Notes: a model not told the origin generated them from the sequence alone. DNA of 64,000 nucleotides from Paucilactobacillus hokkaidonensis JCM 18461 (GCF_000829395.1 NZ_AP014680.1:1054001-1118000); one strand, 5' to 3'. Positions 8,341-18,416 are shown, numbered from the stretch's first letter. Program-made: numbers and translations.

Positions 8341-11148
8341 ATGCAGACATCCCCAATATATGCCGTCGTCGATCTTGAAACGACTGGGACCAATCTGAAA
8401 AATGGTGATCGAATTATTCAAATCGGTTGCGTTTTAGTTTCAGATGGTGAAGTTATTAATCATTTTCAAACAAATATTAATCCACGTATGCCAATTCCTA
8501 CACCAATTGAGCAGTTAACGGGGATCACAAACGCTGCTGTGCGGAACGCGCCTTTATTTGACGACGTGGCTGCAACAATCTACAGTCTATTAAGTGACAC
8601 TATCTTTGTAGCCCATAATGTTAATTTTGACTTTCCATTTTTAAATGCCGAATTGGAAAAAGCGGGATTTCCCACATTAGAAATTACGGCCATTGATACT
8701 GTTACGTTAAGCCAAATTTTATTGCCAACGGCGCAGAGCTTTAGATTACGCGATTTAACTAGCTATCTAGCAATCGCACATGATTCGCCGCACAGTGCGG
8801 ATTCGGATGCTTCTGCGACCGGTAAACTACTTATTAAATTGTTAAACAAACTCCACCAAACACCGACAATGACGCTGAAGGCTATCACTAATTTAGGCTT
8901 AGAGTTGCCTTACGAAACAATGCAGGTTTTTAAACATGAAATAGATCGACGATCAAAAGACGAGTCAGTATTGGCCGAAGATTTATATATCAAGGATGGG
9001 ATTGTCCTAAAAAAAGAACTACCCAGTCCAACTATTAATTTGACAAAAGTCCCCAAATATCCGAGCTCCAAAACTGCTAAGCAGAAAATTTTTGGTGATC
9101 ATCTTCGCTATCGTGGCAGTCAGGCCAAGATGATGAATATGATTTATAATAATTATTCACATCCGGAACCTCAAAACTTGATTATCGAAGCTGGTACCGG
9201 TGTTGGAAAGACATTGGGCTATTTAGTACCAATGTTGTATTTAACTTATCCAAATCAAAAAGTAGTGGTTAGCACAGCCACCAATGTGTTACAACAGCAA
9301 ATGGCTAGTCAGGCGATGACTCAATTAAATCAAATTTTACCATTTGAAGTTGGCTGTGTGGTGTTAAAAGGCAACGAACATTATTTAGATTTGGCTAAAT
9401 TTGTACACTCATTAAGTGTAGTGGAAGAAGCTAATCAAGTACAAATGATTAAGGCCCGCTTATTAATCTGGCTATTGCAGACGAATACTGGTGATCTTGA
9501 TGAATTGCAGTTAACCAGTTACCGGGCGGCATACTTTAATGAAATTACGCACCAGGGCGTGGGAAGCCTTAATACACAAAATGATTTTTACGATGATGAT
9601 TTTTTAATTAGACGCCAACATCAGCTTAAACATGCCAATGTAATTATTACGAATCATGCTTACTTAGGCCAACATGCACAAGAGCTGGGTGAACAGCTTG
9701 ATCAACCATATTTGATCATTGATGAAGCACAACATCTAAGTGAAAATATTTTAAGACAATCTCGGCGCACCCTTAATTTTCAATCCATTATGACGGTTAT
9801 TCATTTGTTAGAAGGGTTGGTTAATGATGGCAACAGTCGTAATCTAAGTGAGGTCTTTGCTCAATTACCAATGGCCATCTACAATGTTAAATTATTGCGG
9901 ACGGATTTAAGTGATTTAGAAAACGCAATTAAACAGTTTGAGCAGGCCCTTTACCGCCAATTTATGCTTAACATATCGTCTGCTGATTCTGCGCAAATTA
10001 TTGAGCAACCAATTGATAATCAAACGCTACTGCGCATGTTGCAACCTAGTAACGATATTTTGGCATCAATTAAACAAGCATTAGGAAGCATTCATTTACA
10101 TTTTAATGCGCTACATCATTTGTTTGAAAGTCAGTCCAATCGTTGGTTAATTAGTGATAGATATCTAGTTACGCAGTTTCAAAGTCAATTAGTGCATTTA
10201 ACCCAAACAGATGAAACGCTTAATCAGTTCATGGATATTTTGAATAATCAGGCTGATGCAGCCGTCTTTTGGTTGACCGTACAACAATCGTTAGAGCAGA
10301 GCACAATGCGATTAAGTGGTGGACTGCTGACCACCAATAAATTTTTGGTTAAACAAATATATCCATATTTCAAGCGACCGACATTTGTTGGTGCAACTTT
10401 GTTTTCATCTAGCAGATCTCAATTTCTTTATCATCAGCTGGATCTCGATCAGCGCCAAACCAAAACAAAAAAGTTGGTATCACCATTTAATTATGCTGAT
10501 CAAAGTAGATTATTTATTGCTAATGATGCACCGATCATTTCAGCGCAAAATTATCAAGATTATATTCGCTACTTGAGTGATACGATTTATCAAATTACGA
10601 AAAACAATCCACGTCAAACAATGGTCTTATTTAATTCGCTCTTAACGATTGAACAAATTTATAGCCAATTGCGCAGTACGGATTTGTTCACTAAACGAGA
10701 TATTTTAGCTCAAGGCATTACAGGAACAAAGGAAAAGTTGTTAAAGCAATTCACAGCTGGTCATCAGTCGATTTTATTAGGAGCTGCCAGCTTTTGGGAA
10801 GGTATTGATTTACCCAAAAATCAATTAGAACTGTTAATTATTACCCGGCTGCCATTTGATTCGCCCGCAGAAGTTTTGACTAAGGCCGAAAACAATTGGC
10901 TGCAAAAAAACCATAAGAATCCGTTTTATAATTCAGCACTACCTAAGGCAACCTTAAAGATAAGACAAGGCTTGGGACGACTTATTAGAACAGAAGAGGA
11001 CCGTGGGGTGGCAATTATTCTGGATAAACGGATCATTGAACGCAAGTATGGACAAACAATGCTCAAGACGCTGCCAGAAGCATTACCGATTGAATCATTG
11101 CCAACCGAGGAGATCATTGATGAAACCAAAAATTTCTTTAAGAAATGA
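8341..11148 (+). CDS. dinG: DinG-type helicase with DnaQ-like exonuclease domain
   Basis: A 935-residue protein of the Gram-positive DinG layout. Residues 1-170 form a DEDD exonuclease domain (VVDLETTG with Asp10 and Glu12, then VAHNVNFDFPFLNAE and an HSADSDA segment). An XPD-like superfamily 2 helicase follows, with Walker A GTGVGKT (285-291), Walker B IIDEAQH (D461) and a C-terminal QGLGRLIRTEEDRG motif VI. The four iron-sulfur cysteines of E. coli DinG are not evident, as is usual for this branch, where the protein may act mainly as a nuclease. The ATG at 8341 is preferred because GGTGA lies 5 bases upstream; ATG 8329 lacks a ribosome binding site. Confidence 0.9.
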   Translation: MQTSPIYAVVDLETTGTNLKNGDRIIQIGCVLVSDGEVINHFQTNINPRMPIPTPIEQLTGITNAAVRNAPLFDDVAATIYSLLSDTIFVAHNVNFDFPFLNAELEKAGFPTLEITAIDTVTLSQILLPTAQSFRLRDLTSYLAIAHDSPHSADSDASATGKLLIKLLNKLHQTPTMTLKAITNLGLELPYETMQVFKHEIDRRSKDESVLAEDLYIKDGIVLKKELPSPTINLTKVPKYPSSKTAKQKIFGDHLRYRGSQAKMMNMIYNNYSHPEPQNLIIEAGTGVGKTLGYLVPMLYLTYPNQKVVVSTATNVLQQQMASQAMTQLNQILPFEVGCVVLKGNEHYLDLAKFVHSLSVVEEANQVQMIKARLLIWLLQTNTGDLDELQLTSYRAAYFNEITHQGVGSLNTQNDFYDDDFLIRRQHQLKHANVIITNHAYLGQHAQELGEQLDQPYLIIDEAQHLSENILRQSRRTLNFQSIMTVIHLLEGLVNDGNSRNLSEVFAQLPMAIYNVKLLRTDLSDLENAIKQFEQALYRQFMLNISSADSAQIIEQPIDNQTLLRMLQPSNDILASIKQALGSIHLHFNALHHLFESQSNRWLISDRYLVTQFQSQLVHLTQTDETLNQFMDILNNQADAAVFWLTVQQSLEQSTMRLSGGLLTTNKFLVKQIYPYFKRPTFVGATLFSSSRSQFLYHQLDLDQRQTKTKKLVSPFNYADQSRLFIANDAPIISAQNYQDYIRYLSDTIYQITKNNPRQTMVLFNSLLTIEQIYSQLRSTDLFTKRDILAQGITGTKEKLLKQFTAGHQSILLGAASFWEGIDLPKNQLELLIITRLPFDSPAEVLTKAENNWLQKNHKNPFYNSALPKATLKIRQGLGRLIRTEEDRGVAIILDKRIIERKYGQTMLKTLPEALPIESLPTEEIIDETKNFFKK

Positions 11149-11150
11149 TA

Positions 11151-11176
11151 ATAATGGGCGTTAAGCTCATTATTTT
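11151..11176 (+). terminator. Terminator after dinG
   Basis: Arms ATAATGGGC and GCTCATTAT (one G-T pair) around a GTTAA loop, followed by TTTT. It starts three bases after the dinG stop and ends where the next promoter begins. The T-run is short, so termination may be partial. Confidence 0.6.
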
Positions 11177-11184
11177 GCTATAAT
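11174..11184 (+). promoter_or_regulatory. Extended -10 promoter of ypmB-asnS-dnaD
   Basis: TTTTGCTATAATGG holds a perfect TATAAT (11179-11184) preceded by TGC, an extended -10. No convincing -35 is present 17 bp upstream. It sits 36 bp before the ypmB-like start and would drive the three-gene run. Confidence 0.6.
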
Positions 11185-11220
11185 GGCATTCGATTACTGA
11201 ATAAAAAGGGGACTGCAGTT

Positions 11221-11721
11221 ATGCCAAGCCGAAACAATAAACAACGGCGTTCACATCCAATTCGTTTGACGATTATAATTATTATTTTGATTTTCTTATT
11301 TGGCTGGGTTGTATATGCAGTAGGAAATCATCCAAGAAATGAATCTAGAAGCCAAGCTGTTTCATTAGCAAAGAAGTATGCTAATTTGAAACACCCAGGT
11401 GACTTTTACATTTATAATCGGGAGCATACGTATTATACAATTACCGGTGAAAATCAAAAAAATCAAAAAATCTTAGTTGTGATTGCGCAAAAGGGTGGTA
11501 AGATTCGTGTCTTAAAACAGGCAAATGGAATTACCAAAAACGAGGCCTTAACTCAGATTTGGGCTAAACGAAATCCTAAAAAAGTGCTAAAAATTGCTCC
11601 GGGTATTTTCAATGATCGTCCGGTGTGGGAGATTTCCTACATCAATAAAAAGGGTAACTTGTGTTATGAATTATTAAACTTCAAAAATGGTAAAGACATT
11701 CAAAAAATTGAGAATCTTTAA
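11221..11721 (+). CDS. YpmB-like membrane-anchored PepSY/DUF5590 protein
   Basis: A 166-residue protein with a basic N-terminus, one membrane segment (about residues 18-37, rich in Ile/Leu) and an extracytoplasmic domain that fits the DUF5590/PepSY-like fold of B. subtilis YpmB. Function is unknown. The order dinG-ypmB-(aspB)-asnS-dnaD is conserved in Firmicutes and supports the assignment; aspB, usually between ypmB and asnS, is missing here. A GGGG ribosome binding site lies about 10 bases before the ATG. Confidence 0.75.
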   Translation: MPSRNNKQRRSHPIRLTIIIIILIFLFGWVVYAVGNHPRNESRSQAVSLAKKYANLKHPGDFYIYNREHTYYTITGENQKNQKILVVIAQKGGKIRVLKQANGITKNEALTQIWAKRNPKKVLKIAPGIFNDRPVWEISYINKKGNLCYELLNFKNGKDIQKIENL

Positions 11722-11745
11722 TATTATTTACTGGGGGAAATATTT

Positions 11746-13041
11746 TTGGAAACTATCAACATTATTGATACACCTAAGCACGTAAATGAATTAGTTAAAA
11801 TTGGTGTTTGGCTTACTGATAAGCGGTCGAGCGGGAAGATTGCTTTTCTACAACTTCGAGATGGAACTGCTTTTTTTCAGGGCGTAGTCTTAAAAAACAA
11901 AGTTAGTGAAGCAATTTTTGAAACAGCCAAAAAATTACGCCAAGAGACTAGTTTTTGGGTAACGGGTGAAATTCATGAAGATGCACGCTCTAAATTTGGT
12001 TACGAGATCCAAGTTGAAGATCTTGAAGTGATCGGTGAAAGTGAAGATTATCCCATCACTCCTAAAGATCATGGGGTTGATTTTTTGATGGATCATCGTC
12101 ATTTGTGGTTACGATCAAGCCGGCCACACGCTATTTTGACGATTAGAAATGAAGTTATTCGCGCAACCTATCAATTTTTTAATCAAGAGGGTTTCATTAA
12201 AATTGATGCACCAATTCTGACAGGAAGTGCCCCAGAAGGAACGTCTGACCTATTTCATACGGAGTATTTTGATCGTGACGCCTATCTATCTCAAAGTGGG
12301 CAACTGTACGAAGAAGCCGGTGCAATGGCATTTGGCAAAGTATTTTCATTTGGTCCAACATTTCGTGCTGAAAAATCAAAAACTAGACGGCATTTAATTG
12401 AATTTTGGATGATTGAACCTGAAATGGCCTTTATGCACCAAGAACAAAGTCTTGAATTACAAGAAAAGTATGTCGCATTTCTGGTTAGAAACGTAATCGA
12501 TCATTGCAAAGATTCGCTTGAAACAATTGGTCGCGATATTAGTGTGCTGGAACGGTATACGAAAACACCATATCCACGTATCAGTTACGATCAAGCAATT
12601 GAAATGCTTACTAAGAGTGGAATGGATATTAGTTGGGGAACTGATTTTGGTTCGCCAGAAGAGACTTATTTGGCTGATCAATTCGATCAACCCGTCTTTG
12701 TGTTGAATTACCCTAAGGCGATTAAACCATTTTACATGAAACCACATCCAACTAGAGAAGATGTCGTGATTTGTGCCGATTTGTTAGCTCCTGAGGGCTA
12801 TGGTGAGATTATTGGTGGCTCAGAACGGGCAGTTGATTACGATTATTTGTTGGATCAAATTAAAAAAGCTGGGTTGGATCCAGATGAATATTCATGGTAC
12901 CTTGATTTACGAAAATATGGATCAGTACCCCATTCTGGATTTGGGTTAGGATTAGAACGTGCTTTAACTTGGATTACAGGGGAAGACCATGTACGTGAGG
13001 CAATTCCATTCCCACGTTTATTAAACCGAATCTACCCATAA
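11746..13041 (+). CDS. asnS: Asparaginyl-tRNA synthetase
   Basis: A 431-residue class IIb synthetase charging tRNA-Asn. An N-terminal OB-fold anticodon-binding domain covers about residues 1-105. The catalytic core carries motif 2 ([23 protein letters not shown]) and motif 3 ([15 protein letters not shown]), and the substrate loop reads APEGTSDLF. Length matches bacterial AsnRS and lacks the insertion of AspRS. It starts at TTG, 6 bases after GGGGGAAA. It lies 24 bp after the ypmB-like gene and 30 bp before dnaD. There is no T-box leader between these genes. Confidence 0.94.
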   Translation: METINIIDTPKHVNELVKIGVWLTDKRSSGKIAFLQLRDGTAFFQGVVLKNKVSEAIFETAKKLRQETSFWVTGEIHEDARSKFGYEIQVEDLEVIGESEDYPITPKDHGVDFLMDHRHLWLRSSRPHAILTIRNEVIRATYQFFNQEGFIKIDAPILTGSAPEGTSDLFHTEYFDRDAYLSQSGQLYEEAGAMAFGKVFSFGPTFRAEKSKTRRHLIEFWMIEPEMAFMHQEQSLELQEKYVAFLVRNVIDHCKDSLETIGRDISVLERYTKTPYPRISYDQAIEMLTKSGMDISWGTDFGSPEETYLADQFDQPVFVLNYPKAIKPFYMKPHPTREDVVICADLLAPEGYGEIIGGSERAVDYDYLLDQIKKAGLDPDEYSWYLDLRKYGSVPHSGFGLGLERALTWITGEDHVREAIPFPRLLNRIYP

Positions 13042-13071
13042 TATAATAATTTAAATTAGGAGGTTCCTAAA

Positions 13072-13791
13072 TTGATGGAAGAACGTGAAGCTAGTTTTAT
13101 GAACCGGTTTGTAGGCGCTGGGCAGACGGTTATTAATAATTTAATTCTCCATCATTATCGGCAAATAGGGATGACCACAGCACAATTGATGGTTTATTTG
13201 CAGTTGAAGTCATATATTGATCGTGGTATTCCATCACCAGATATTAATGTAATTGCGCAAAACTTAGGAACCCAAGCGACCCAGGTCTACGAGTTAATGC
13301 ACCAAATGATTGAACAAAAATTAATGACCCATAAAACGCAAGTTGATGAAGCTGGTAAGCAAAGCGATTACTATGATTTTTCGATTTTATTAGAAAAATT
13401 AGCTCAGTTAGACCAACAAAAAGAAACTAAGGTTGAAGAAGTGAAACAAGATAATCAAAGATCAGATGTGTTCGATAAAATTGAAGTTGAGTTTGGTCGA
13501 CCACTATCGCCAATTGAAATGGAGACAGTCTCGAAATGGATTGATGAAGATCATTACTCCGTTGATTTAATTCTGATTGCATTACAAGAGGCGGTTTTAA
13601 ATCAGGTCTGGAATCTGAAATATATGGATCGCATTTTACGAAGTTGGGAAAAACAGCACATCACCACTACGCAACAAATTGATCAACAACGAAAAAATAG
13701 AACACAGCAACAGGGAAAAAATAATCAAGAGCATCAACAAAAAAGGGTTAATGGACCTAAGATTCCGTTGTTTAAGATTACGGATGAATAA
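13072..13791 (+). CDS. dnaD: Primosomal protein DnaD
   Basis: A 239-residue replication-restart and initiation protein that works with DnaA, DnaB and DnaI to load the helicase. The N-terminal winged-helix domain covers about residues 1-110. The C-terminal DnaD/DnaB_2 domain contains the ssDNA-binding YMDRILRSW (YxxxIxxxW) motif, and a Gln- and Lys-rich tail follows. AGGAGG precedes both a TTG (13072) and an ATG (13075); either could start translation and they differ by one residue. The nth gene, usually next, is absent; the operon ends at a strong terminator. Confidence 0.92.
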   Translation: MMEEREASFMNRFVGAGQTVINNLILHHYRQIGMTTAQLMVYLQLKSYIDRGIPSPDINVIAQNLGTQATQVYELMHQMIEQKLMTHKTQVDEAGKQSDYYDFSILLEKLAQLDQQKETKVEEVKQDNQRSDVFDKIEVEFGRPLSPIEMETVSKWIDEDHYSVDLILIALQEAVLNQVWNLKYMDRILRSWEKQHITTTQQIDQQRKNRTQQQGKNNQEHQQKRVNGPKIPLFKITDE

Positions 13792-13800
13792 GGGTGTAAT

Positions 13801-13846
13801 AAAAAGACATGGTATGATTCGATTTTGAATCAATACCATGTCTTTT
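13801..13846 (+). terminator. Terminator after dnaD
   Basis: A long hairpin with arms AAAAGACATGGTATGATTC and GAATCAATACCATGTCTTTT (one bulged base) around GATTTT, ending in TCTTTTC. It starts 10 bp after the dnaD stop. The A-rich 5' side makes it partly bidirectional toward pbp1A. Confidence 0.88.
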
Positions 13847-13885
13847 CTTGCTAGTTGATGTGTGCCAAACAGATGTCTGATAATA

Positions 13886-13920
13886 AAAAGGCAAGGACCG
13901 TTTTAAATGTCCTTGTCTTT
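13886..13920 (-). terminator. Terminator after pbp1A
   Basis: On the minus strand AAGACAAGGAC pairs with GTCCTTGCCTT, followed by TTTTTA. It is located 13 bp after the pbp1A stop, facing the dnaD terminator. Confidence 0.85.
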
Positions 13921-13932
13921 GTAAAACTAACA

Positions 13933-16215
13933 TCAATTCTGTCCAGCCTGATCAGATGGAGTACTTTGAGCACTACTGCTACTGCTTGCAGAACTACTTT
14001 CAGTATCAGTACCACCATCACCATTTGGGGTTTGTTCAATTGACGATGAATTATTCGAGTTGCTACTTGAACTCTCAGATTCTTCTTTAGATTCGCTCTT
14101 GGATGAAGATGAAGAAACAATCACTTCACTGGAACTGCCAGCAGTTGAGGCACCATTGTTATTTTCAGCGTACGTATCACTCGTACCGGTATTGCTCCAA
14201 CTGGCACCTTTTACTTCTAACTCACGATCTCCATTACGATAGACAACGGAAACACTATCAGGAGTCTTCCAGTTTGAACTTGGATTCTCATTTTCAAGGT
14301 AACTCATTTCATTACGATAAACTAATTGTGGTACTTTTTCGTATGCACTTGTAACTGCATGTCCGCTTTCTAGTGCTTTATCATATCCAGTCCAAACTGA
14401 AATTGAATATTTCTTAGTGTAGCCAGCAAACCATGAATCCATTACACCAGATGAAACACCACTACCACTAGGGTACTGGGTTGTCCCAGTTTTACCAGCC
14501 TGGTGCACACCAGAAATTTTTGCGCTGGTTCCTGTACCGCTAGAACTATTAATAACACCTTTTAGCATATCCGTAATCATATATGCAGTTGAACTCTTCA
14601 TTGCCTTAACACCGCTTGAGCTGTATTTATGTGTTTCACCACTCTTAGTTGTAATTGAGCTAATATAGTAAGGCTTGTAGTAGGTACCACCATTAGCAAA
14701 GGCTGCATATGAAGCAGCTTCTTGTAGTGGCGAAATGTATAAACCAATCCCATTTTGCAGTTCATAAGTTTTGCTGGATGTAATCCCTAACTTACTTAAG
14801 AATTTAGTTGCTTTACTAATACCAACATCTTGAAGTGTTCTAAGGGCGGGAATATTACGTGATTGAACTAATGCTTGTCGCATAGTCATTGTACCCTTAT
14901 ATTGTCTATCAAAATCATACAGCTTTTTGTCTGTACCAGGATAGGTAAAGGCGATATCTTTTACGCTTCGGAATGTAGGGTAATTCAAATATTCAATTGC
15001 TGGGCCATAATCCATCAGTGGCTTAGACGTTGATCCGGCACTGCGATCAGTTTGAACGGCACGGTTTAGGCCAAAGGTTACATCACCAGTTTTACGACCA
15101 CCTAACATGGCAATAATCTTACCATTTTTTGGATTAGTTACTGCGGCACCAAGTTGCATTGAACTACTTTGAAATGAAATCGTCCCATCATTAGCAATAT
15201 CATATAGGTTTTGTTGAGCCCCCATATTTAAATTGGTATGAACTTCTAAGCCATCGGTATATGGGTTATATCCTTCACTCTTAAGTTGTGCAACAACTTG
15301 TTTGAGGTACGAATCGATTACTTTATCGTTATTATCATCAGAGGATGAAGCACTCGCAGTATTACCATGTGACGAATCCAGGCCTTGTTGAACACTGACT
15401 TGTTTAGCTGCGGTTGCTTGTGTTTGCGAGATATATTTACTACGAACCATTGCATCTAATACATCGTTGCGCCGAGTCGTTGCTGTTTTAGGATGACTAA
15501 TTGGATTGTAGTAGGTTGGTGATTGCGGAATTCCAGCTAACATGGCGTATTGCGCTATGCTTAACTTACTGAGATTCTTGCCGTAATAATATTGTGAACC
15601 AGTTTGCATTCCATAAACTCCACTGCCCATGTAAACTTTGTTAATGTAAAACTCCAATATTTTTGCTTTAGAAAAATGCCGTTCCACATTAATTGCTAGC
15701 CAGGCTTCTTGCGCCTTGCGTTTGATAGTTTGGTCAGACGCAGCCGTTGAGAAAACAGACAATTTAACTAGTTGCTGCGTTAACGTACTACCTCCTTGTA
15801 AACCAGTTGAAGAACCAGTTAGATCTGCAAAAGCAGCTCCCATAATTCGGATGGGGTCAACTCCACTATGTTTGTAAAAGCGACGGTCCTCGACAGCAAC
15901 TACGGCGTTCTTCATTTTAGTTGGAATTGCCGAAGAGTGCACATATTCTCGTTTTTGCACGCCCAGTTGTGAAACGACATTATTATCCTTGTCGTAAATT
16001 TGAGTTGCATTTTGACTAGACAGTTCACTTTCACTAATTTTAGGAGCACTAGAGGCAAAGTAAAAGAACAGTACAGCACCTAATAAGATTAAAATACCAA
16101 TCGCACTAGCGCCCCAAATAATAATTCGTTTTAATAAACTGCGGTGCGGGGTCTTATTACCACCACCAGCCGATTCAAACTGTGTTCTCCGTGAAGGTCT
16201 TTGATTATCTGACAT
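13933..16215 (-). CDS. pbp1A: Class A penicillin-binding protein 1A
   Basis: A 760-residue bifunctional peptidoglycan synthase. A basic cytoplasmic N-terminus and one membrane segment (about 32-55) lead to the GT51 glycosyltransferase domain, with catalytic Glu109 in VEDRRFYKH and a GGSTLTQQ motif at 141-148. The transpeptidase domain has active-site Ser395 in STSK, SRN at 452-454 and KTG at 575-577. Residues from about 665 onward form a low-complexity Ser/Asn/Glu tail, probably disordered and wall-facing. It lies 11 bp after recU, the conserved recU-pbp1 arrangement of Firmicutes. Such genes are also called ponA. Confidence 0.93.
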   Translation of the reverse strand: MSDNQRPSRRTQFESAGGGNKTPHRSLLKRIIIWGASAIGILILLGAVLFFYFASSAPKISESELSSQNATQIYDKDNNVVSQLGVQKREYVHSSAIPTKMKNAVVAVEDRRFYKHSGVDPIRIMGAAFADLTGSSTGLQGGSTLTQQLVKLSVFSTAASDQTIKRKAQEAWLAINVERHFSKAKILEFYINKVYMGSGVYGMQTGSQYYYGKNLSKLSIAQYAMLAGIPQSPTYYNPISHPKTATTRRNDVLDAMVRSKYISQTQATAAKQVSVQQGLDSSHGNTASASSSDDNNDKVIDSYLKQVVAQLKSEGYNPYTDGLEVHTNLNMGAQQNLYDIANDGTISFQSSSMQLGAAVTNPKNGKIIAMLGGRKTGDVTFGLNRAVQTDRSAGSTSKPLMDYGPAIEYLNYPTFRSVKDIAFTYPGTDKKLYDFDRQYKGTMTMRQALVQSRNIPALRTLQDVGISKATKFLSKLGITSSKTYELQNGIGLYISPLQEAASYAAFANGGTYYKPYYISSITTKSGETHKYSSSGVKAMKSSTAYMITDMLKGVINSSSGTGTSAKISGVHQAGKTGTTQYPSGSGVSSGVMDSWFAGYTKKYSISVWTGYDKALESGHAVTSAYEKVPQLVYRNEMSYLENENPSSNWKTPDSVSVVYRNGDRELEVKGASWSNTGTSDTYAENNNGASTAGSSSEVIVSSSSSKSESKEESESSSSNSNNSSSIEQTPNGDGGTDTESSSASSSSSAQSTPSDQAGQN

Positions 16216-16226
16216 ATTGTGCTCCT

Positions 16227-16847
16227 TTATTTTCCTGATTCAGCAATCATTTTATCAACCGCATCTAAATACGGAATAATTGGATTTAGTTGATATTTAA
16301 TTTGAAAGCTATCTTGTTTGATATTTTTGAGTGGGATTGATTTGCGGCCACCGTCAAATTGTTGATCCCAGTAAATGAATAATTTAGTTGCCGGTAATAA
16401 ATAGATGACGTTAATTGCAGTAAATTTTAAAAAAGCAAAACAAATTCCTCCCTGGTTAATACAAGCTTTAAGGTGTTTAATTTGGTGCTCATGAAAATTT
16501 TTGAGTGGAAATGATGTTTTATTATTTGTTTCTTTTGCATCAAAGTCTAAATAATAACCACGGTAAACTCCATTGTAATCCGTTGTTGAAGGTCGCCGAA
16601 AATATGCTTCTTTAATCACAGCCGCACTTCGTTTGGGGTAATCAACTTTAACCAGCTGAATTGGAGTTGGCTTTTTATGAATTACAGCAATTTCATGTGC
16701 GAGGTAGTAAGCATTACTATCGTTAATCTCTTCTTCAAGTGACATCCCGCGTTTGCCATATAAAGATACATGTGGGATTGCAGGGGAGTTAGCATGACTT
16801 TTGGTTGGATAATTATTTTGGTTACCATTCGGATAGTGAATCGTCAT
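16227..16847 (-). CDS. recU: Holliday junction resolvase RecU
   Basis: A 206-residue homodimeric endonuclease that cuts Holliday junctions. The active-site region STTDYNGVYRGYYLDFDAKE matches the family, with Asp90, Asp103 and Lys105. The middle acid is usually Glu (DFEAKE) and is Asp here, a conservative change. An FPLKNFHEHQ segment follows. AGGAGGGTG precedes the ATG. It is the first gene of recU-pbp1A, under a near-consensus extended -10 promoter, and divergent from ypsA. Confidence 0.93.
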   Translation of the reverse strand: MTIHYPNGNQNNYPTKSHANSPAIPHVSLYGKRGMSLEEEINDSNAYYLAHEIAVIHKKPTPIQLVKVDYPKRSAAVIKEAYFRRPSTTDYNGVYRGYYLDFDAKETNNKTSFPLKNFHEHQIKHLKACINQGGICFAFLKFTAINVIYLLPATKLFIYWDQQFDGGRKSIPLKNIKQDSFQIKYQLNPIIPYLDAVDKMIAESGK

Positions 16848-16873
16848 AGTTTCTCACCCTCCTAATAAGTGAT

Positions 16874-16882
16874 ATTATACCA
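16874..16882 (-). promoter_or_regulatory. Extended -10 promoter of recU-pbp1A
   Basis: On the minus strand TGGTATAAT gives a perfect TATAAT (16879-16874) with an extended TGG. No good -35 stands at 17 bp. It lies 27 bp before the recU start codon. Confidence 0.65.
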
Positions 16883-16926
16883 AATGACGGGACAAAAATT
16901 TTAAATTTTTTTGAAAGGATGATTAT

Positions 16927-17499
16927 GTGAGCCGATTATGGGTGAGCGGATACCGTAGTTACGAGCTTGGCATCTTTCAATCTAAGGACCCAAAAGTAAC
17001 TATTATTAAGGAAGCAATCAAACAATTCATTTGTCAAAGAATTGATGACGGCGTTGACTGGATTATTACTGGTCCCCAATTGGGAGTGGAGCAGTGGACA
17101 ATTGAAGTGACATTAGAGTTGAAAAAAGATTTTCCTGAGTTAAAGGTTGCACTCATGTTACCATTTGCTCAATTCGGTAGTCAGTGGAATGAAGATAATC
17201 AAAGCACTTTGGCTCAATTGACAAGTGCAGTTGATTTTTCAGACCAAGTTAGTGATGCTGAATATCATTCACCACAACAGTTAAAAAATTATCAACAATT
17301 CATGTTAGCACATACTGATGAGGCATTATTAGTATATGATCCGGAAAATGAGGGCAAGCCCGGCTATGATCTAACAGCTGCTAATACATATGCAGAGCAA
17401 CATCCGTATCCAATTAGTTTAATTGATTTTGATCAGCTGCAAGAGACTGCAGATGAATATTTTGAGCGCCAAAATCAAAGAAAGTATGAAGACTCGTGA
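16927..17499 (+). CDS. ypsA: YpsA-family (DUF1273, SLOG) protein
   Basis: A 190-residue cytosolic protein of the YpsA family, a SLOG-superfamily Rossmann-like fold that may bind a nucleotide-type ligand. The pattern ITGPQLGVEQWTIE near residues 43-56 fits the predicted ligand loop. Work in other Firmicutes links YpsA to cell division together with GpsB; its activity is unknown. The GTG start has AAAGGATG just upstream, and an overlapping ATG is followed at once by a stop. It is followed by gpsB, as in B. subtilis ypsA-gpsB-rnpB-ypsC. Confidence 0.87.
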   Translation: MSRLWVSGYRSYELGIFQSKDPKVTIIKEAIKQFICQRIDDGVDWIITGPQLGVEQWTIEVTLELKKDFPELKVALMLPFAQFGSQWNEDNQSTLAQLTSAVDFSDQVSDAEYHSPQQLKNYQQFMLAHTDEALLVYDPENEGKPGYDLTAANTYAEQHPYPISLIDFDQLQETADEYFERQNQRKYEDS

Positions 17500-17576
17500 T
17501 TCGGTCTTTGCTTTCACGTTTTTTTTTGTTACAATTACTATTGTATTGAAAGAAATGACGACTGAGGTGTAAAAGA

Positions 17577-17936
17577 TTGGATAACATTAAGTTCACTCCA
17601 AAGGATATTTTACAAAAAGAATTCAAAGAAAAACGCATGGGTAACGCATATGATCCATCCGATGTTGATAGCTTTTTAGATGATATCATTAAAGATTATG
17701 ACACATTTACAAAAGAAATTACACGGGTACAGGATGAAAATGAACGGTTACGTGCTAAAGTTGATGAATTAAATCGGCAAGTTGAGGTTGGCTCCAGTGT
17801 TGCTCCACGGAGTAATAATGAACAACCAGTTTCAAGTGCCACCAATATGGATATTCTCAAACGCTTGTCTAATCTTGAGCGCCGTGTTTTTGGTTCTCAA
17901 TTAGATAATAATCAGTCTGATTCACATTTACTTTAA
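17577..17936 (+). CDS. gpsB: Cell division protein GpsB
   Basis: A 119-residue DivIVA-like scaffold that coordinates peptidoglycan synthesis between septum and side wall and binds class A PBPs. The N-terminal DivIVA domain (about 1-65) shows [14 protein letters not shown] and [13 protein letters not shown], followed by a coiled coil. A variable linker precedes the short C-terminal trimerising helix ([17 protein letters not shown]). It starts at TTG after GAGGTG. It is located between ypsA and rnpB; its usual partner type, a class A PBP, is encoded close by on the other strand. Confidence 0.93.
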   Translation: MDNIKFTPKDILQKEFKEKRMGNAYDPSDVDSFLDDIIKDYDTFTKEITRVQDENERLRAKVDELNRQVEVGSSVAPRSNNEQPVSSATNMDILKRLSNLERRVFGSQLDNNQSDSHLL

Positions 17937-17945
17937 TTAATGTAT

Positions 17946-18336
17946 TTGCAAATTTTGGGTGATTGCGGCCGGTTTTGGATCGGCTGAGGAAAGTCCATGC
18001 TCGCACAGGCTGTGATGCTTGTAGTGTTCGTGCTCGGTGAAAAAATAAGCCGGGGGACCATTTTTATGGTTACGGCGGGAAAACCGGCTAAGGTCTCTGA
18101 CTATGCCCTAGTATTCCTGAAAAGTGCCACAGTGACGAAGCAATATAGGAAACTATATTGATGGAACGCGGTAAACCCCTCGAGCGGGAAACCCAAACTT
18201 ATGGTAGGGGAGCTTCACATAGGGAATTGAACCGATTGTGAGGGGAGACTTTTTAGTCTCGAGATAGATGATTGCCACTGTATGATCGAGCCTGAAGATT
18301 GTACTTCGACAAAACATGGCTTACAGAAATTTGCAT
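17946..18336 (+). ncRNA. rnpB: RNase P RNA (class B)
   Basis: The catalytic RNA that removes 5' leaders from pre-tRNA. Conserved elements are GAGGAAAGTCC near 17975, a long purine-rich stretch around GGTAAACCCCTCGAGCGGG near 18170, ATAGATGATTGCC near 18264, and ACAAAACATGGCTTACAG near 18310. Helix P1 is formed by TGCAAATTT (17947-17955) and AAATTTGCA (18327-18335), which fixes both ends to within a few bases. The location after gpsB and before an rlmL-type gene is the conserved Firmicute position. Confidence 0.95.
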
Positions 18337-18337
18337 T

Positions 18338-18373
18338 CAGGGGCTCGGATGGTTTTCCATTCGGGCTTTTTTT
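18338..18373 (+). terminator. Terminator of rnpB
   Basis: GCTCGGATGG and CCATTCGGGC pair around TTTT, followed by seven T (18367-18373). It begins directly after the RNase P RNA P1 helix. Confidence 0.85.
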
Positions 18374-18416
18374 AATCTTTTAACAAGTGAGAGCTATTAA
18401 AAAGGAGTTTTATCAA

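Noticed and set aside
11722-11745. T-box leader before asnS
   Set aside because: Only 24 bp separate it from the upstream gene, too short for a T-box.
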